A model generated the notes under the pieces. That model did no database searches and was not told the DNA's origin. It saw only the letters and a list, made by a program, of their open reading frames with translations. The position numbers were made by a program, and so were the translations under genes. DNA of 9,900 bases, taken from positions 1-9,900 of the forward strand of contig LUJQ01000022.1 of the NCBI GenBank assembly GCA_001689485.1. The letters run 5' to 3'. Positions 4,351-9,841 of this stretch are shown here, piece after piece. How positions within the stretch are numbered: the first letter of the stretch is position 1; each line of letters opens with the position of its first letter. The DNA comes from Bacteroidales bacterium M6. GTDB lineage: Bacteria > Bacteroidota > Bacteroidia > Bacteroidales > Muribaculaceae.

Positions 4351-4563
4351 ATGACTACAAACGATTTTAAAGCTATGTTTTTGTGCATGGCTGCGCACGG
4401 TTGGGCCGGAGAATACGCCGCCGAACTGACAGCAAAGGCACATAACCCTACAAAATTATCAAAGATATTTAGCCGTGCGCGGTTGGTTGCGTACCGCTAT
4501 TGTATAGACGAACATGACGCATTACACCACCTTATTAGCCACGATAAATTAAAAGATATTTAA
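4351..4563 (+). CDS. Hypothetical helical protein, 70 aa
   Basis: A 70-aa all-helical basic protein with MAAHGWAGEYAAELTAKA near the N-terminus (about residues 13-30) and a second helical half (KLSKIFSRARLVAYRYCIDE, about 35-54) ending in a His-rich HDALHHLISHDKLKDI. The several His residues look structural rather than a clear metal site. The start has the A-rich leader ACACTACAA. It lies 24 bases after the membrane micro-gene and is followed closely by the next gene. No family is recognised. Confidence 0.78.
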   Translation: MTTNDFKAMFLCMAAHGWAGEYAAELTAKAHNPTKLSKIFSRARLVAYRYCIDEHDALHHLISHDKLKDI

Positions 4564-4583
4564 ACCCTTAAACACAAAAAGAT

Positions 4584-4772
4584 ATGAACGCTAATAATTT
4601 CGCCGTTTTTGGCTCGTCCTCCATCCTCGTTACCACATTCCCGGAGTACCACCGCACACCCCGCGGGCGTATCATCAAGTTAGACAAACGGCCGGGGCTG
4701 CTTGATTACTCTTTCAGGGAGTTTTGCGAGATGGTGGATAAAGCCCGCCAGGCATCAGGAGTCCGGAATTAA
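4584..4772 (+). CDS. Hypothetical basic protein, 62 aa
   Basis: A 62-aa basic protein (MNANNFAVFGSSSILVTTFP, then an Arg/Lys-rich middle TPRGRIIKLDKRPGLLDYSF, then a helix REFCEMVDKARQASGV). The leader ACACAAAAAGATATG is the A-rich start motif seen at several genes in this window. It begins 20 bases after the preceding stop and is followed by the strongly folded spacer at 4776-4843. No signal peptide or known motif. Function unknown. Confidence 0.75.
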   Translation: MNANNFAVFGSSSILVTTFPEYHRTPRGRIIKLDKRPGLLDYSFREFCEMVDKARQASGVRN

Positions 4773-4775
4773 ATC

Positions 4776-4843
4776 CGGCGCGCCGTTGCACCGGCGTTAA
4801 ATAGGTTCTTAGGGTGCAAGCGTTGGCCGCCTTTGGGCGGCCA
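4776..4843 (+). other. Folded GC-rich spacer between small genes
   Basis: The spacer opens with the perfect palindrome CGGCGCGCCG (4776-4785). TTGCACC (4786-4792) pairs with GGTGCAA (4813-4819). A very stable 8-bp hairpin follows: TGGCCGCC (4824-4831) with GGCGGCCA (4836-4843) around the loop TTTG. No U-tract follows, so it is not a standard terminator; an mRNA processing, stability or translation-control element is more likely. Confidence 0.55.
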
Positions 4844-4870
4844 GGTGAACAAACTAAACAAATACAAAAT

Positions 4871-5140
4871 ATGAATATGAAACTCAATGAGATTTTACGC
4901 CTTGCCAGGTATGCCGCCGAACGCATTAACGCCATGAACGGGGGCGTAATAATGAGTGTGCGCCGCATGAATTCGGGCGTTGTGCAGTTGCGCACATTAA
5001 CGTCCGGGCTTGGCGAAACAGACCGCACAAACCTGAGGCCGCGCGAGGGCGCCAAATATACAAAATATAAGATATTGGACTGCTACACATGCGCTAAGAT
5101 TCATATCGACAAATTGGCCGGGAAATACAAAACAATTTAA
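4871..5140 (+). CDS. Hypothetical basic protein, 89 aa
   Basis: An 89-aa protein, MNMKLNEILRLARYAAERIN at the start being a helix, then GGVIMSVRRMNSGVVQLRTL strands, an Arg-rich middle, and the end ILDCYTCAKIHIDKLAGKY with Cys-x2-Cys. I chose the start at 4871, preceded by AATACAAAAT. A start at 4814 would run through the stable hairpin at 4824-4843 and add 19 residues without character. The ATG at 4877 (MKLNEIL) is also possible. Basic charge suggests nucleic acid contact, but no fold is recognised. Confidence 0.7.
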   Translation: MNMKLNEILRLARYAAERINAMNGGVIMSVRRMNSGVVQLRTLTSGLGETDRTNLRPREGAKYTKYKILDCYTCAKIHIDKLAGKYKTI

Positions 5141-5149
5141 CAGTCCACA

Positions 5150-5197
5150 CCCGGCGGCGCGGTGTTCCTGACCGCTGCGACCGAATCGACCGCCGGG
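5150..5197 (+). other. Three-way-junction spacer element A
   Basis: CCCGGCGG (5150-5157) and CCGCCGGG (5190-5197) form an 8-bp outer stem. Inside are GCGGT/ACCGC (5159-5163 with 5171-5175, 7-base loop) and CGA/TCG (5178-5180 with 5186-5188). The junction strands are 1, 2 and 1 bases, the same as in the minus-operon leader at 2562-2623. It ends CCGCCGGGAGCTA, close to the ending of element B at 6126-6167. There is no U-tract after it. Confidence 0.5.
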
Positions 5198-5224
5198 AGC
5201 TAATGACAAATAAAAGTAAAAGAT

Positions 5225-5419
5225 ATGACACAGAAAGAACACAAACAAGGAGAGGTTATAACGCTTGACAACGGCGTTAAACTCCAAGTAATAGCGCATG
5301 AGGGCTGCGACAAATGCTATTTTAGCAAACATTATCCGATGGCGTGTTACGGATACCGTTGCGCCGGTACAACGCGCAAGGATAAAACCTATATCAACTA
5401 TTTGCGAATTAACGCCTAA
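5225..5419 (+). CDS. Small Cys-rich protein, probable metal-binding
   Basis: A 64-aa protein with an N-terminal beta segment (GEVITLDNGVKLQVIAHEG, residues 9-27) and four cysteines: Cys28-x2-Cys31, Cys41 and Cys46, followed by TTRKDKTYINYLRI. The C-x2-C...C-x4-C pattern and the ending R-x-D-x-x-x-I-x-Y occur in many small proteins of Bacteroidales phages, from memory. It could be a zinc-binding ribbon. The start is preceded by AAAGTAAAAGAT, the recurring A-rich leader, directly after folded element A. Function unknown. Confidence 0.78.
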   Translation: MTQKEHKQGEVITLDNGVKLQVIAHEGCDKCYFSKHYPMACYGYRCAGTTRKDKTYINYLRINA

Positions 5420-5420
5420 C

Positions 5421-5528
5421 CCGACCCAATTTCCGCCCCTTTCGCCCTCAGTCGGTAAAATGTACCTCCGGCGGGGTAAAGGGCGGGAGAAACGAAAGAA
5501 ACAAGTAAAAACGCCCTATTGGCAGGGC
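5421..5528 (+). other. Folded GC-rich spacer
   Basis: CCGCCCCTTT (5433-5442) can pair with AAAGGGCGG (5478-5486) with one bulged C. CCGAC (5421-5425) with GTCGG (5451-5455) is a competing pair, and GCCCT/AGGGC (5513-5517 with 5524-5528) makes a small hairpin just before the next start. A possible in-frame upstream start at 5460 lies inside the folded part. No terminator U-tract is present. Confidence 0.4.
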
Positions 5529-5543
5529 ACAAAGAATAAGACG

Positions 5544-5825
5544 ATGAAAACAAAGACACCGAAACAGATTGACGATCAATTCTCCCGCATAGGCTGGAAA
5601 TTATTCTTTCGCACCGGGCTTCCAATCCCCGTGCCTGAAGAAGAGCAAGCAAGCGAGAAATACAAGCATTATGAAGCAAACGAGAAGCGAGTGATGGCGA
5701 TTGCAGAGCGTTATTTAGACAACATGGCTAAATACTTTGGACTGTATGATGATTGCACAATGGAGCAATGGCAAACCGTTTATAACACCCCCGTCCCCGC
5801 CTCAGTCTACACAAAACAAGTCTAA
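5544..5825 (+). CDS. Hypothetical protein, 93 aa
   Basis: A 93-aa protein: MKTKTPKQIDDQFSRIGWKL, then a Pro/Glu-rich linker (GLPIPVPEEEQASEKY), a helix EKRVMAIAERYLDNMAKYFG (about residues 49-68) and the end MEQWQTVYNTPVPASVY. The combination TPKQIDxQ, then RxxAIAERYxDNM, then PVPASVY is a pattern I associate with small Bacteroidales phage proteins of unknown role. The start at 5544 is preceded by AATAAGACG; an in-frame ATG at 5460 would add a very basic 28-residue stretch encoded by the folded spacer and is less likely. Confidence 0.78.
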   Translation: MKTKTPKQIDDQFSRIGWKLFFRTGLPIPVPEEEQASEKYKHYEANEKRVMAIAERYLDNMAKYFGLYDDCTMEQWQTVYNTPVPASVYTKQV

Positions 5826-5845
5826 CCCCCTAAAACAACACAACC

Positions 5846-5920
5846 ATGATTATAATTGTAATCCTCTGCGCTGCGGCTTGGCTTGGTCAGGCTTTGAAGG
5901 ACGGCGCGAACATCAAGTGA
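5846..5920 (+). CDS. Very small hydrophobic peptide, 24 aa
   Basis: A 24-codon frame beginning MIIIVILCAAAWLGQALKDG, a short hydrophobic stretch (residues 2-13) followed by a polar tail. The start has the leader ACACAACC, and it lies 20 bases after the preceding stop and 22 bases before the next start, so it fits the rhythm of the array. Such a short frame could be chance, but the position and hydrophobic profile make a leader peptide or membrane micro-protein plausible. A type I toxin-like role is possible, without evidence. Confidence 0.45.
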   Translation: MIIIVILCAAAWLGQALKDGANIK

Positions 5921-5942
5921 ATAACCCTAAAACTAAAAAGCG

Positions 5943-6119
5943 ATGAAAATATTAGAATACCTACACAAGCGCGGCATTGTCGCTACAATCACATTAACGG
6001 ATATGTGCGGCACCCCCGTTTATGCACTCTCAACAATTAAAAACGGCAAACCGGCTTATTTCACGAACTTGAAAAACGCCAAACGAGAAGCCGAGGAATT
6101 TGTGGCAAATCTCAAATAA
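5943..6119 (+). CDS. Hypothetical protein, 58 aa
   Basis: A 58-aa basic protein: helix MKILEYLHKRGIV, strand ATITLTDMCGTPVYAL, a turn around KNGKPAYFTN and a helix LKNAKREAEEFVANL. This beta-beta-alpha layout, with GTPVYAL then Y-F-T-N-L-K-N-A-K, resembles small phage proteins with a strand pair and closing helix. The start is preceded by AACTAAAAAGCG and follows the 24-aa peptide by 22 bases; the stop is followed within 7 bases by folded element B. Its size is below common gene-calling limits, but its composition and position support it. Confidence 0.72.
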   Translation: MKILEYLHKRGIVATITLTDMCGTPVYALSTIKNGKPAYFTNLKNAKREAEEFVANLK

Positions 6120-6125
6120 CCGCAT

Positions 6126-6167
6126 CCCGGCGAGGGAGAACCACTGCGGAGCGACACCGCCGCCGGG
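6126..6167 (+). other. Folded spacer element B
   Basis: CCCGGCG (6126-6132) pairs with CGCCGGG (6161-6167). Inside, GCGG/CCGC (6146-6149 with 6157-6160) makes a hairpin, and a weak GG/CC pair is possible near 6135-6142. It ends CCGCCGGGAACTA, nearly the same as the end of element A (CCGCCGGGAGCTA). Both lie between a stop codon and the A-rich leader of the next gene. No U-tract follows. Confidence 0.45.
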
Positions 6168-6199
6168 AACTATTAAGAATAACTAAACACTTTAAAATT

Positions 6200-6349
6200 A
6201 TGGTTGGAATAATCCTTTGGGCAATCCTCATTATCTTCATCGTCATTTGCGCCTGCCCCGGCTTCTTGACGGCATTCTTTACCATCTCTATTTGCGTTGT
6301 CGCTTTTATGTGGCTTTGCAGCGTGATAATTAAAGCATTCAAGAAATAA
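6200..6349 (+). CDS. Membrane micro-protein with two hydrophobic segments, 49 aa
   Basis: A 49-aa frame that is almost entirely hydrophobic: MVGIILWAILIIFIVICACP (residues 1-20), Gly-Phe, then a second segment TAFFTISICVVAFMWLCSVI (residues 24-43), and a basic tail KAFKK. A Pro-Gly turn at 20-21 divides the two segments, suggesting a hairpin with both ends in the cytoplasm. It carries four Cys. The start is preceded by ACACTTTAAAATT. It ends seven bases before the 415-aa gene, so both are probably co-transcribed. A holin-like or sensor role would be guesswork. Confidence 0.7.
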   Translation: MVGIILWAILIIFIVICACPGFLTAFFTISICVVAFMWLCSVIIKAFKK

Positions 6350-6356
6350 AAAGGAT

Positions 6357-7604
6357 ATGGAAGATTTAACCTACACCCCTATAGGCTCAGTGCTGCACCT
6401 CAACAAAGCCGGAGAACTCGCACAAAAGCGCATGAAAGCCGCAAAACTTTGTGACGGTCTATATATCACCGAGCCAGACAAAACGCAGTTTGTAAAATTC
6501 ATAGTGGAGTATAACGGCGTTAAATGGGTAGAGCATCAGGCACCCGCCGCAAACGTCAACCCCGCAAACATGGCAAAGCGTATGCCCGCAATACTGGCAA
6601 GCATTGAAGGTGGCAGGCTCAACGAGCTTAACGACTACCACAAGGAGCTGCACCGCCGGATATTCAACCCCGACAGCCCCGCAATAATGGAGCTGAAAAA
6701 GCCGGAGCGCAAAAAGACTGCGCCACTTCCAGAAGGAGCAAAGAAAGTCGGTGTAATTATGTTTAAGGGGTGTACTGACGAGATGACCGACAAAAAGGCT
6801 ATTATAAACGAGGTCGCGCCACATGTCTATACATACACCTACAAACTGAAACGCTATGGCGAGCGCGTCAAAATCATTTTTGAAATTGACGGCGTATATT
6901 TTCAGGGCGCAGACAACGGGGCGTATGTAATGGAGCGCGAGGACTTCAGCGAGATTTGCACAAAGGCGTATGAACACGCCCACGAGAATGTAGCCGACGG
7001 AGCGGCAAAGGGTATGCGGTATTTTGTAGAGGTGCAAAAGCGGATAGATGCCGCCACGCCCGCAGAAACGCCCCAAAATTCCACGGAAACGGCAGTGGCG
7101 GGCAATGTATCAGCCAAGGAAGAAAACGCGGCAGAAACAGCAAAATATCGTATTTCACGGTTTGGCGGCTATAAAATCATTATCGGTAATCGCGAGCAGG
7201 GTAGAGTAATAGCCATTTTAATGTCTGTTAATGGGCACAATACTATCGAGATAAGCGATGAATCGGCAAGTATAGCCACAATGGGAGAAGAGCCGTTACA
7301 GATAGACAAACCGATTATGCAGTTATCTGACGCGGAGGTGTTGAAGTTAATTTACGGCTCCACAGAGCCGCCACAATCGCCCGCAACTCCGCAGACGATA
7401 AAACATACCACCCGAACCGACAAGCCCCGAGAAACGGCAAGAAAAGAGCCAAAGCGAACTATTTCTAAAATGGAAAGAGTTCACGCCCGGCAGAAGTTAG
7501 GCGTGCAAGGCTATTCAATGTTTGCGGATGCTTCGGTGTCGCTTGCAGCTATCAACGCGCCGCCGATAAGAGGGGATTTTGTGCCTACTGGTAGCACCCG
7601 ATGA
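6357..7604 (+). CDS. Orphan multi-segment protein, 415 aa
   Basis: The largest unrecognised gene here. Segments in order: residues 1-111, a mixed domain (MEDLTYTPIGSVLHLNKAGE; VKFIVEYNGVKWVEH; then a helix ending HRRIFNPDSPAI); a basic Pro-rich linker 112-130; residues 131-230, a second domain (VGVIMFKG, HVYTYTYKLKRYGERVKIIF strands, helix SEICTKAYEHAHENV); an Ala/Thr/Glu/Pro linker 231-262; residues 263-335, a beta domain (YRISRFGGYKIIIGNREQGR); a Pro/Thr/Lys linker to about 372; and a short tail (MERVHARQKLGVQGYSMFAD). Linkers suggest a modular adaptor, perhaps nucleic-acid-binding. No catalytic motif is seen. The leader AAAAAGGAT precedes the start; the serine recombinase gene follows after 38 bases. 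Confidence 0.85.
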   Translation: MEDLTYTPIGSVLHLNKAGELAQKRMKAAKLCDGLYITEPDKTQFVKFIVEYNGVKWVEHQAPAANVNPANMAKRMPAILASIEGGRLNELNDYHKELHRRIFNPDSPAIMELKKPERKKTAPLPEGAKKVGVIMFKGCTDEMTDKKAIINEVAPHVYTYTYKLKRYGERVKIIFEIDGVYFQGADNGAYVMEREDFSEICTKAYEHAHENVADGAAKGMRYFVEVQKRIDAATPAETPQNSTETAVAGNVSAKEENAAETAKYRISRFGGYKIIIGNREQGRVIAILMSVNGHNTIEISDESASIATMGEEPLQIDKPIMQLSDAEVLKLIYGSTEPPQSPATPQTIKHTTRTDKPRETARKEPKRTISKMERVHARQKLGVQGYSMFADASVSLAAINAPPIRGDFVPTGSTR

Positions 7605-7642
7605 ATTTCAAAACATTTCAGTAATTTAGCAGATAAAAAGAT

Positions 7643-8416
7643 ATGGCAATAAGAATTTATTTGCGTGTGTCGACTCTGGAGCAGGGATTTGACCAGCAGA
7701 TGCAGGACATAAAGGCGTATTTCAACGCCAATCGTATAAACATGGATGATGTGACCGACATTGTGGAGGAACACGTCAGCGGCGGCAAATCATACGAAGA
7801 CCGCAAGTTTCAGCAGCTTCTCAACAGATCTAAGCCGGGCGATTATATCTATGCGGCCAGCACTGACCGACTCGGACGTAATTTCATCGACATGATGCGA
7901 CTGATGGAAGATGCAAAGAATCGCGGCGTTATCATTGTAGCCTGTAAACAAAACCTCTCTCTTGATGATGACAACTCAATGGCTAAAATCGTGCTTGCTG
8001 TTACTGCCATTATGGACGAGGACGAGCGCAAGCGAATAAAGCACCGTACAGCCAACAAAAAGGCATGGCAGCGCGAACAGATAGCCAAACACGGTTATTT
8101 CATCATCGAGAATGGCCCGAATGTCGGGCGGAAATGTGATTATGTCGGCTCAAAGAAAGGGCACGACACCTCGGCGGCACGAGAGGCGGCGGCAGCAAAC
8201 AGACTGGACGCAATGATTCTGTGGCGCGAGAAGTCCAGGGGTTACAATTGGGTACGCACTCAGCTGGCTAAGGGAAAACCCCGGACCCTTATTTTGGAGG
8301 AGTTCAACGAACTCCACGCCGCAGACCCGGAGAATTACAGCACACGCGAAGGAAAGCCGCTGTCAAAGGGTGTACTCTCCAAGTGGTGCCGTGAAATGAA
8401 CCCGCTGGCTGTTTAA
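7643..8416 (+). CDS. Serine recombinase (resolvase/invertase family)
   Basis: A 257-aa site-specific recombinase. The N-terminal catalytic domain shows Arg8 and nucleophile Ser10 in IRIYLRVSTLEQ and the second active-site block STDRLGRN at residues 73-80 (Asp75, Arg76, Arg79), as in gamma-delta resolvase. The dimer-helix region MDEDERKRIKHRTANKKAW follows (about 124-142). The C-terminal part, about 110 residues, is longer than in short resolvases and includes RGYNWVRTQLAKGKPRTLIL and PLSKGVLSKWCREM, a probable DNA-binding helix-turn-helix. It is too short for a large serine integrase. Cofactor-independent resolution or inversion of element DNA is likely; no target sites are recognised. Leader AAAAAGAT precedes the start. 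The stop TAA overlaps the convergent integrase stop. Confidence 0.93.
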   Translation: MAIRIYLRVSTLEQGFDQQMQDIKAYFNANRINMDDVTDIVEEHVSGGKSYEDRKFQQLLNRSKPGDYIYAASTDRLGRNFIDMMRLMEDAKNRGVIIVACKQNLSLDDDNSMAKIVLAVTAIMDEDERKRIKHRTANKKAWQREQIAKHGYFIIENGPNVGRKCDYVGSKKGHDTSAAREAAAANRLDAMILWREKSRGYNWVRTQLAKGKPRTLILEEFNELHAADPENYSTREGKPLSKGVLSKWCREMNPLAV

Positions 8417-9642
8417 CGCTTGCCATAAAGCACCCAGTCAAGTACACGGCGGTTGGCTTCGTCCACAGCCGTAAGGTCTTCGTCGATGTAAATGTCTGTG
8501 ACTGTCTTGGAGCCGTGACCCAGGGCCAAGGCAATGTCATCTTTTGAAATTTTAAGAGACCTTGCGATTGTCGCCCATGTGTGGCGCGCCCAATATGTTG
8601 TCACCCCCTCAAATTCGGCTGTTATGTGTTTCTTGCCTCCCCGTCCCCTGCGCTCGACAAGCCCTATTTTTTGCAGGGCCTTGTTGCACTGATGCCGGAA
8701 GTTGCGGCTGTCATTCCAGCGGTCAGCAATGCAGAGCAAGCCGTTTTTGCCCTTGTACCTGTTGATTATTTCCAACGCCTCCGGCTCAACCTTTATGGAG
8801 TATAGCCGCCCGGTCTTGGCCCGCTTGTATTCGATATATCCATCTTTGGAGATGTGTTTCAACCCATATAAGTCGACCGTGTTGATGCCAATGAGCATGA
8901 AAATAAGCTTGAACATGTCCCGGTAAAGTTCCGCGTATGGTTCAACGGGGTAATCAAACAATTTGCGCAGATCCTCGACAGAAAGCGAGCGTTTGCGTGT
9001 CGCCTCAGGACGTATCTTGAAACGCCTGAAAGGATAGGCGGAGGTGAGTTCGTAGTCAATGGCGTTGTTGAACACAGCCCGGATATTGCGAAGATGGATG
9101 TTCCTGGCGTTTTTGCTCGCGGTCTGCGCGCAGAGCGCCTCAAATCCCGCGAGCCATTTCAGGTCGATTTCCTCAAACGATTTCTTGTCGATGTCGGGGT
9201 CATACAATCTGATTCTGTCGAGGGTGTGCTGGTACACGCCTTTAGTCCCCTTGTTGGACTTTGCGTTGATGAATGCCTGGAAATGCGAGGTGAAAGCCGC
9301 TTTGTCCCTGGCTGGTTGTCCTATGGTGTCTTCCTGGCAGTCCCTGATTGCGCTATCCCCAAATATCGCGCGTAGGACAAGGCCTTTTATTTCTTTCACG
9401 TCGGCATTCTCTCGCCCGGAGTCCATCAAGTCAAGGCGGACATCCTCAATTCTGACGCTCCACGCCATAATGGAAGACCGAAGCTTTATGTTGGCTTTGT
9501 CAGGCGTTTCAGACAAGGCGTTTTCAAGAGAATCAGGGTGGACGTTGAATCCCATACCGATTTCCGCCTTTTTACGGTTGTTTGAAATCCGGAGCCTCAA
9601 AGCGTTGTCGCGAGGGTTGACGAGGAACTTGTATGTGAACAT
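8413..9642 (-). CDS. int: Tyrosine recombinase, element integrase
   Basis: A 409-aa integrase with an N-terminal arm-binding segment (MFTYKFLVNPRDNALRLRIS), a SAM-like core-binding domain (about residues 110-205) and a catalytic domain. Visible catalytic residues are Lys276 (AKTGR), Arg353 and His354 (WARHTWAT), His376 (LGHGS) and nucleophile Tyr385 (VTDIY). At the Arg-I place the sequence reads LIGINTVDL, Asn254, and the usual HxxR His is Tyr350; such changes occur in Bacteroidetes integrases, and IntDOT also lacks the usual Arg I. The start MFTYKF is chosen because an upstream ATG (9738) would translate the repeats of the attachment region. The gene reads away from tRNA-Gly and should integrate the element there. 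Confidence 0.94.
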   Translation of the reverse strand: MFTYKFLVNPRDNALRLRISNNRKKAEIGMGFNVHPDSLENALSETPDKANIKLRSSIMAWSVRIEDVRLDLMDSGRENADVKEIKGLVLRAIFGDSAIRDCQEDTIGQPARDKAAFTSHFQAFINAKSNKGTKGVYQHTLDRIRLYDPDIDKKSFEEIDLKWLAGFEALCAQTASKNARNIHLRNIRAVFNNAIDYELTSAYPFRRFKIRPEATRKRSLSVEDLRKLFDYPVEPYAELYRDMFKLIFMLIGINTVDLYGLKHISKDGYIEYKRAKTGRLYSIKVEPEALEIINRYKGKNGLLCIADRWNDSRNFRHQCNKALQKIGLVERRGRGGKKHITAEFEGVTTYWARHTWATIARSLKISKDDIALALGHGSKTVTDIYIDEDLTAVDEANRRVLDWVLYGKR

Positions 9643-9687
9643 CGGTGTTAAAGAGTGTTGAGAAATTATTAATAAGTGTTTAAAATT

Positions 9688-9722
9688 TGTTTCACCATGG
9701 TGAAACATTTGGTGAAACATTT
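9688..9722. repeat. 20-bp perfect palindrome and 12-bp tandem repeat upstream of int
   Basis: TGTTTCACCATGGTGAAACA (9688-9707) is a perfect palindrome. Its right half is part of GGTGAAACATTT, repeated in exact tandem at 9699-9710 and 9711-9722. It lies 46 bp or more upstream of the int start codon. A possible -7 element TAATTTTG on the minus strand (9733-9726) lies just upstream, so the site falls near the expected transcription start, suiting an operator or excisionase/integrase arm site. Confidence 0.7.
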
Positions 9723-9760
9723 CCCCAAAATTACCCAAAATTCTCCAAAACTTCCCAATA
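9721..9760. repeat. Four phased 10-bp repeats (TTnCCCAAAA)
   Basis: TTCCCCAAAA, TTACCCAAAA, TTCTCCAAAA and CTTCCCAATA follow one another without gaps at 9721-9760. A 10-bp period puts the A-tracts on one face of the helix, which favours bent DNA. Placed between int and the tRNA attachment site, this is a candidate set of integrase arm or host-factor sites. Confidence 0.65.
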
Positions 9761-9789
9761 ATTTATCATAAAATAGGTTTATGAACGCA

Positions 9790-9836
9790 AAACAACCCTG
9801 AATGAAATATTGTAACTTATTCATTCAGAGTTGTTT
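9790..9836 (-). terminator. Strong hairpin, probable tRNA-Gly terminator
   Basis: Bases 9790-9806 pair with 9820-9836 with a single mismatch (C at 9797 opposite A at 9829), a 17-position stem around a 13-base loop. Read in the tRNA direction the right arm ends GGTTGTTTT, giving a U-tract. It begins six bases after the tRNA CCA end. If the element entered at the tRNA 3' end, this terminator is carried by the element. Confidence 0.6.
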
Positions 9837-9841
9837 CCGAT

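Larger units (their letters stand above)
1..9841. mobile_element. Integrated mobile element, integrase end (partial)
   Basis: Everything left of the tRNA-Gly 3' end is read as one integrated element. A tyrosine integrase gene begins about 200 bp from the tRNA 3' terminus and is transcribed away from it, the usual arrangement when an element uses a tRNA 3' end as attB. Between them lie palindromic and phased repeats that look like integrase arm sites. A serine recombinase, many small orphan genes and a probable homing-endonuclease start fit a prophage or ICE accessory end. The far attachment site lies outside the window, so the direct repeat that would prove the boundary cannot be seen. No capsid, terminase, relaxase or conjugation gene is present, so the element type is undetermined. 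Confidence 0.65.

Noticed and set aside
6459..7076. Minus-strand open frame of 205 codons inside the 415-aa gene
   Set aside because: Cys, Tyr and Val-rich shadow of the plus-strand gene, with no leader or recognisable motif.
7643..8416. Large serine integrase as the integrating enzyme
   Set aside because: At 257 aa it lacks the large C-terminal recombinase and zinc-ribbon domains, while the tyrosine recombinase adjoins the tRNA attachment site.
9059..9661. Plus-strand open frame of 200 codons inside the integrase gene
   Set aside because: It is antisense to a clear tyrosine recombinase and its composition (Ser/Arg/Leu-rich) is that of a reverse-frame shadow.
9643..9738. Longer start for the integrase (9738)
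   Set aside because: The extra 32 residues translate the phased repeats and the palindrome; the family N-terminus starts naturally at MFTYKF (9642).
1..9841. Known anti-phage defence system
   Set aside because: No helicase, nuclease, methylase, reverse transcriptase, TIR, Sirtuin or other defence signature was recognised in any gene of the window; only orphan proteins remain unexplained.
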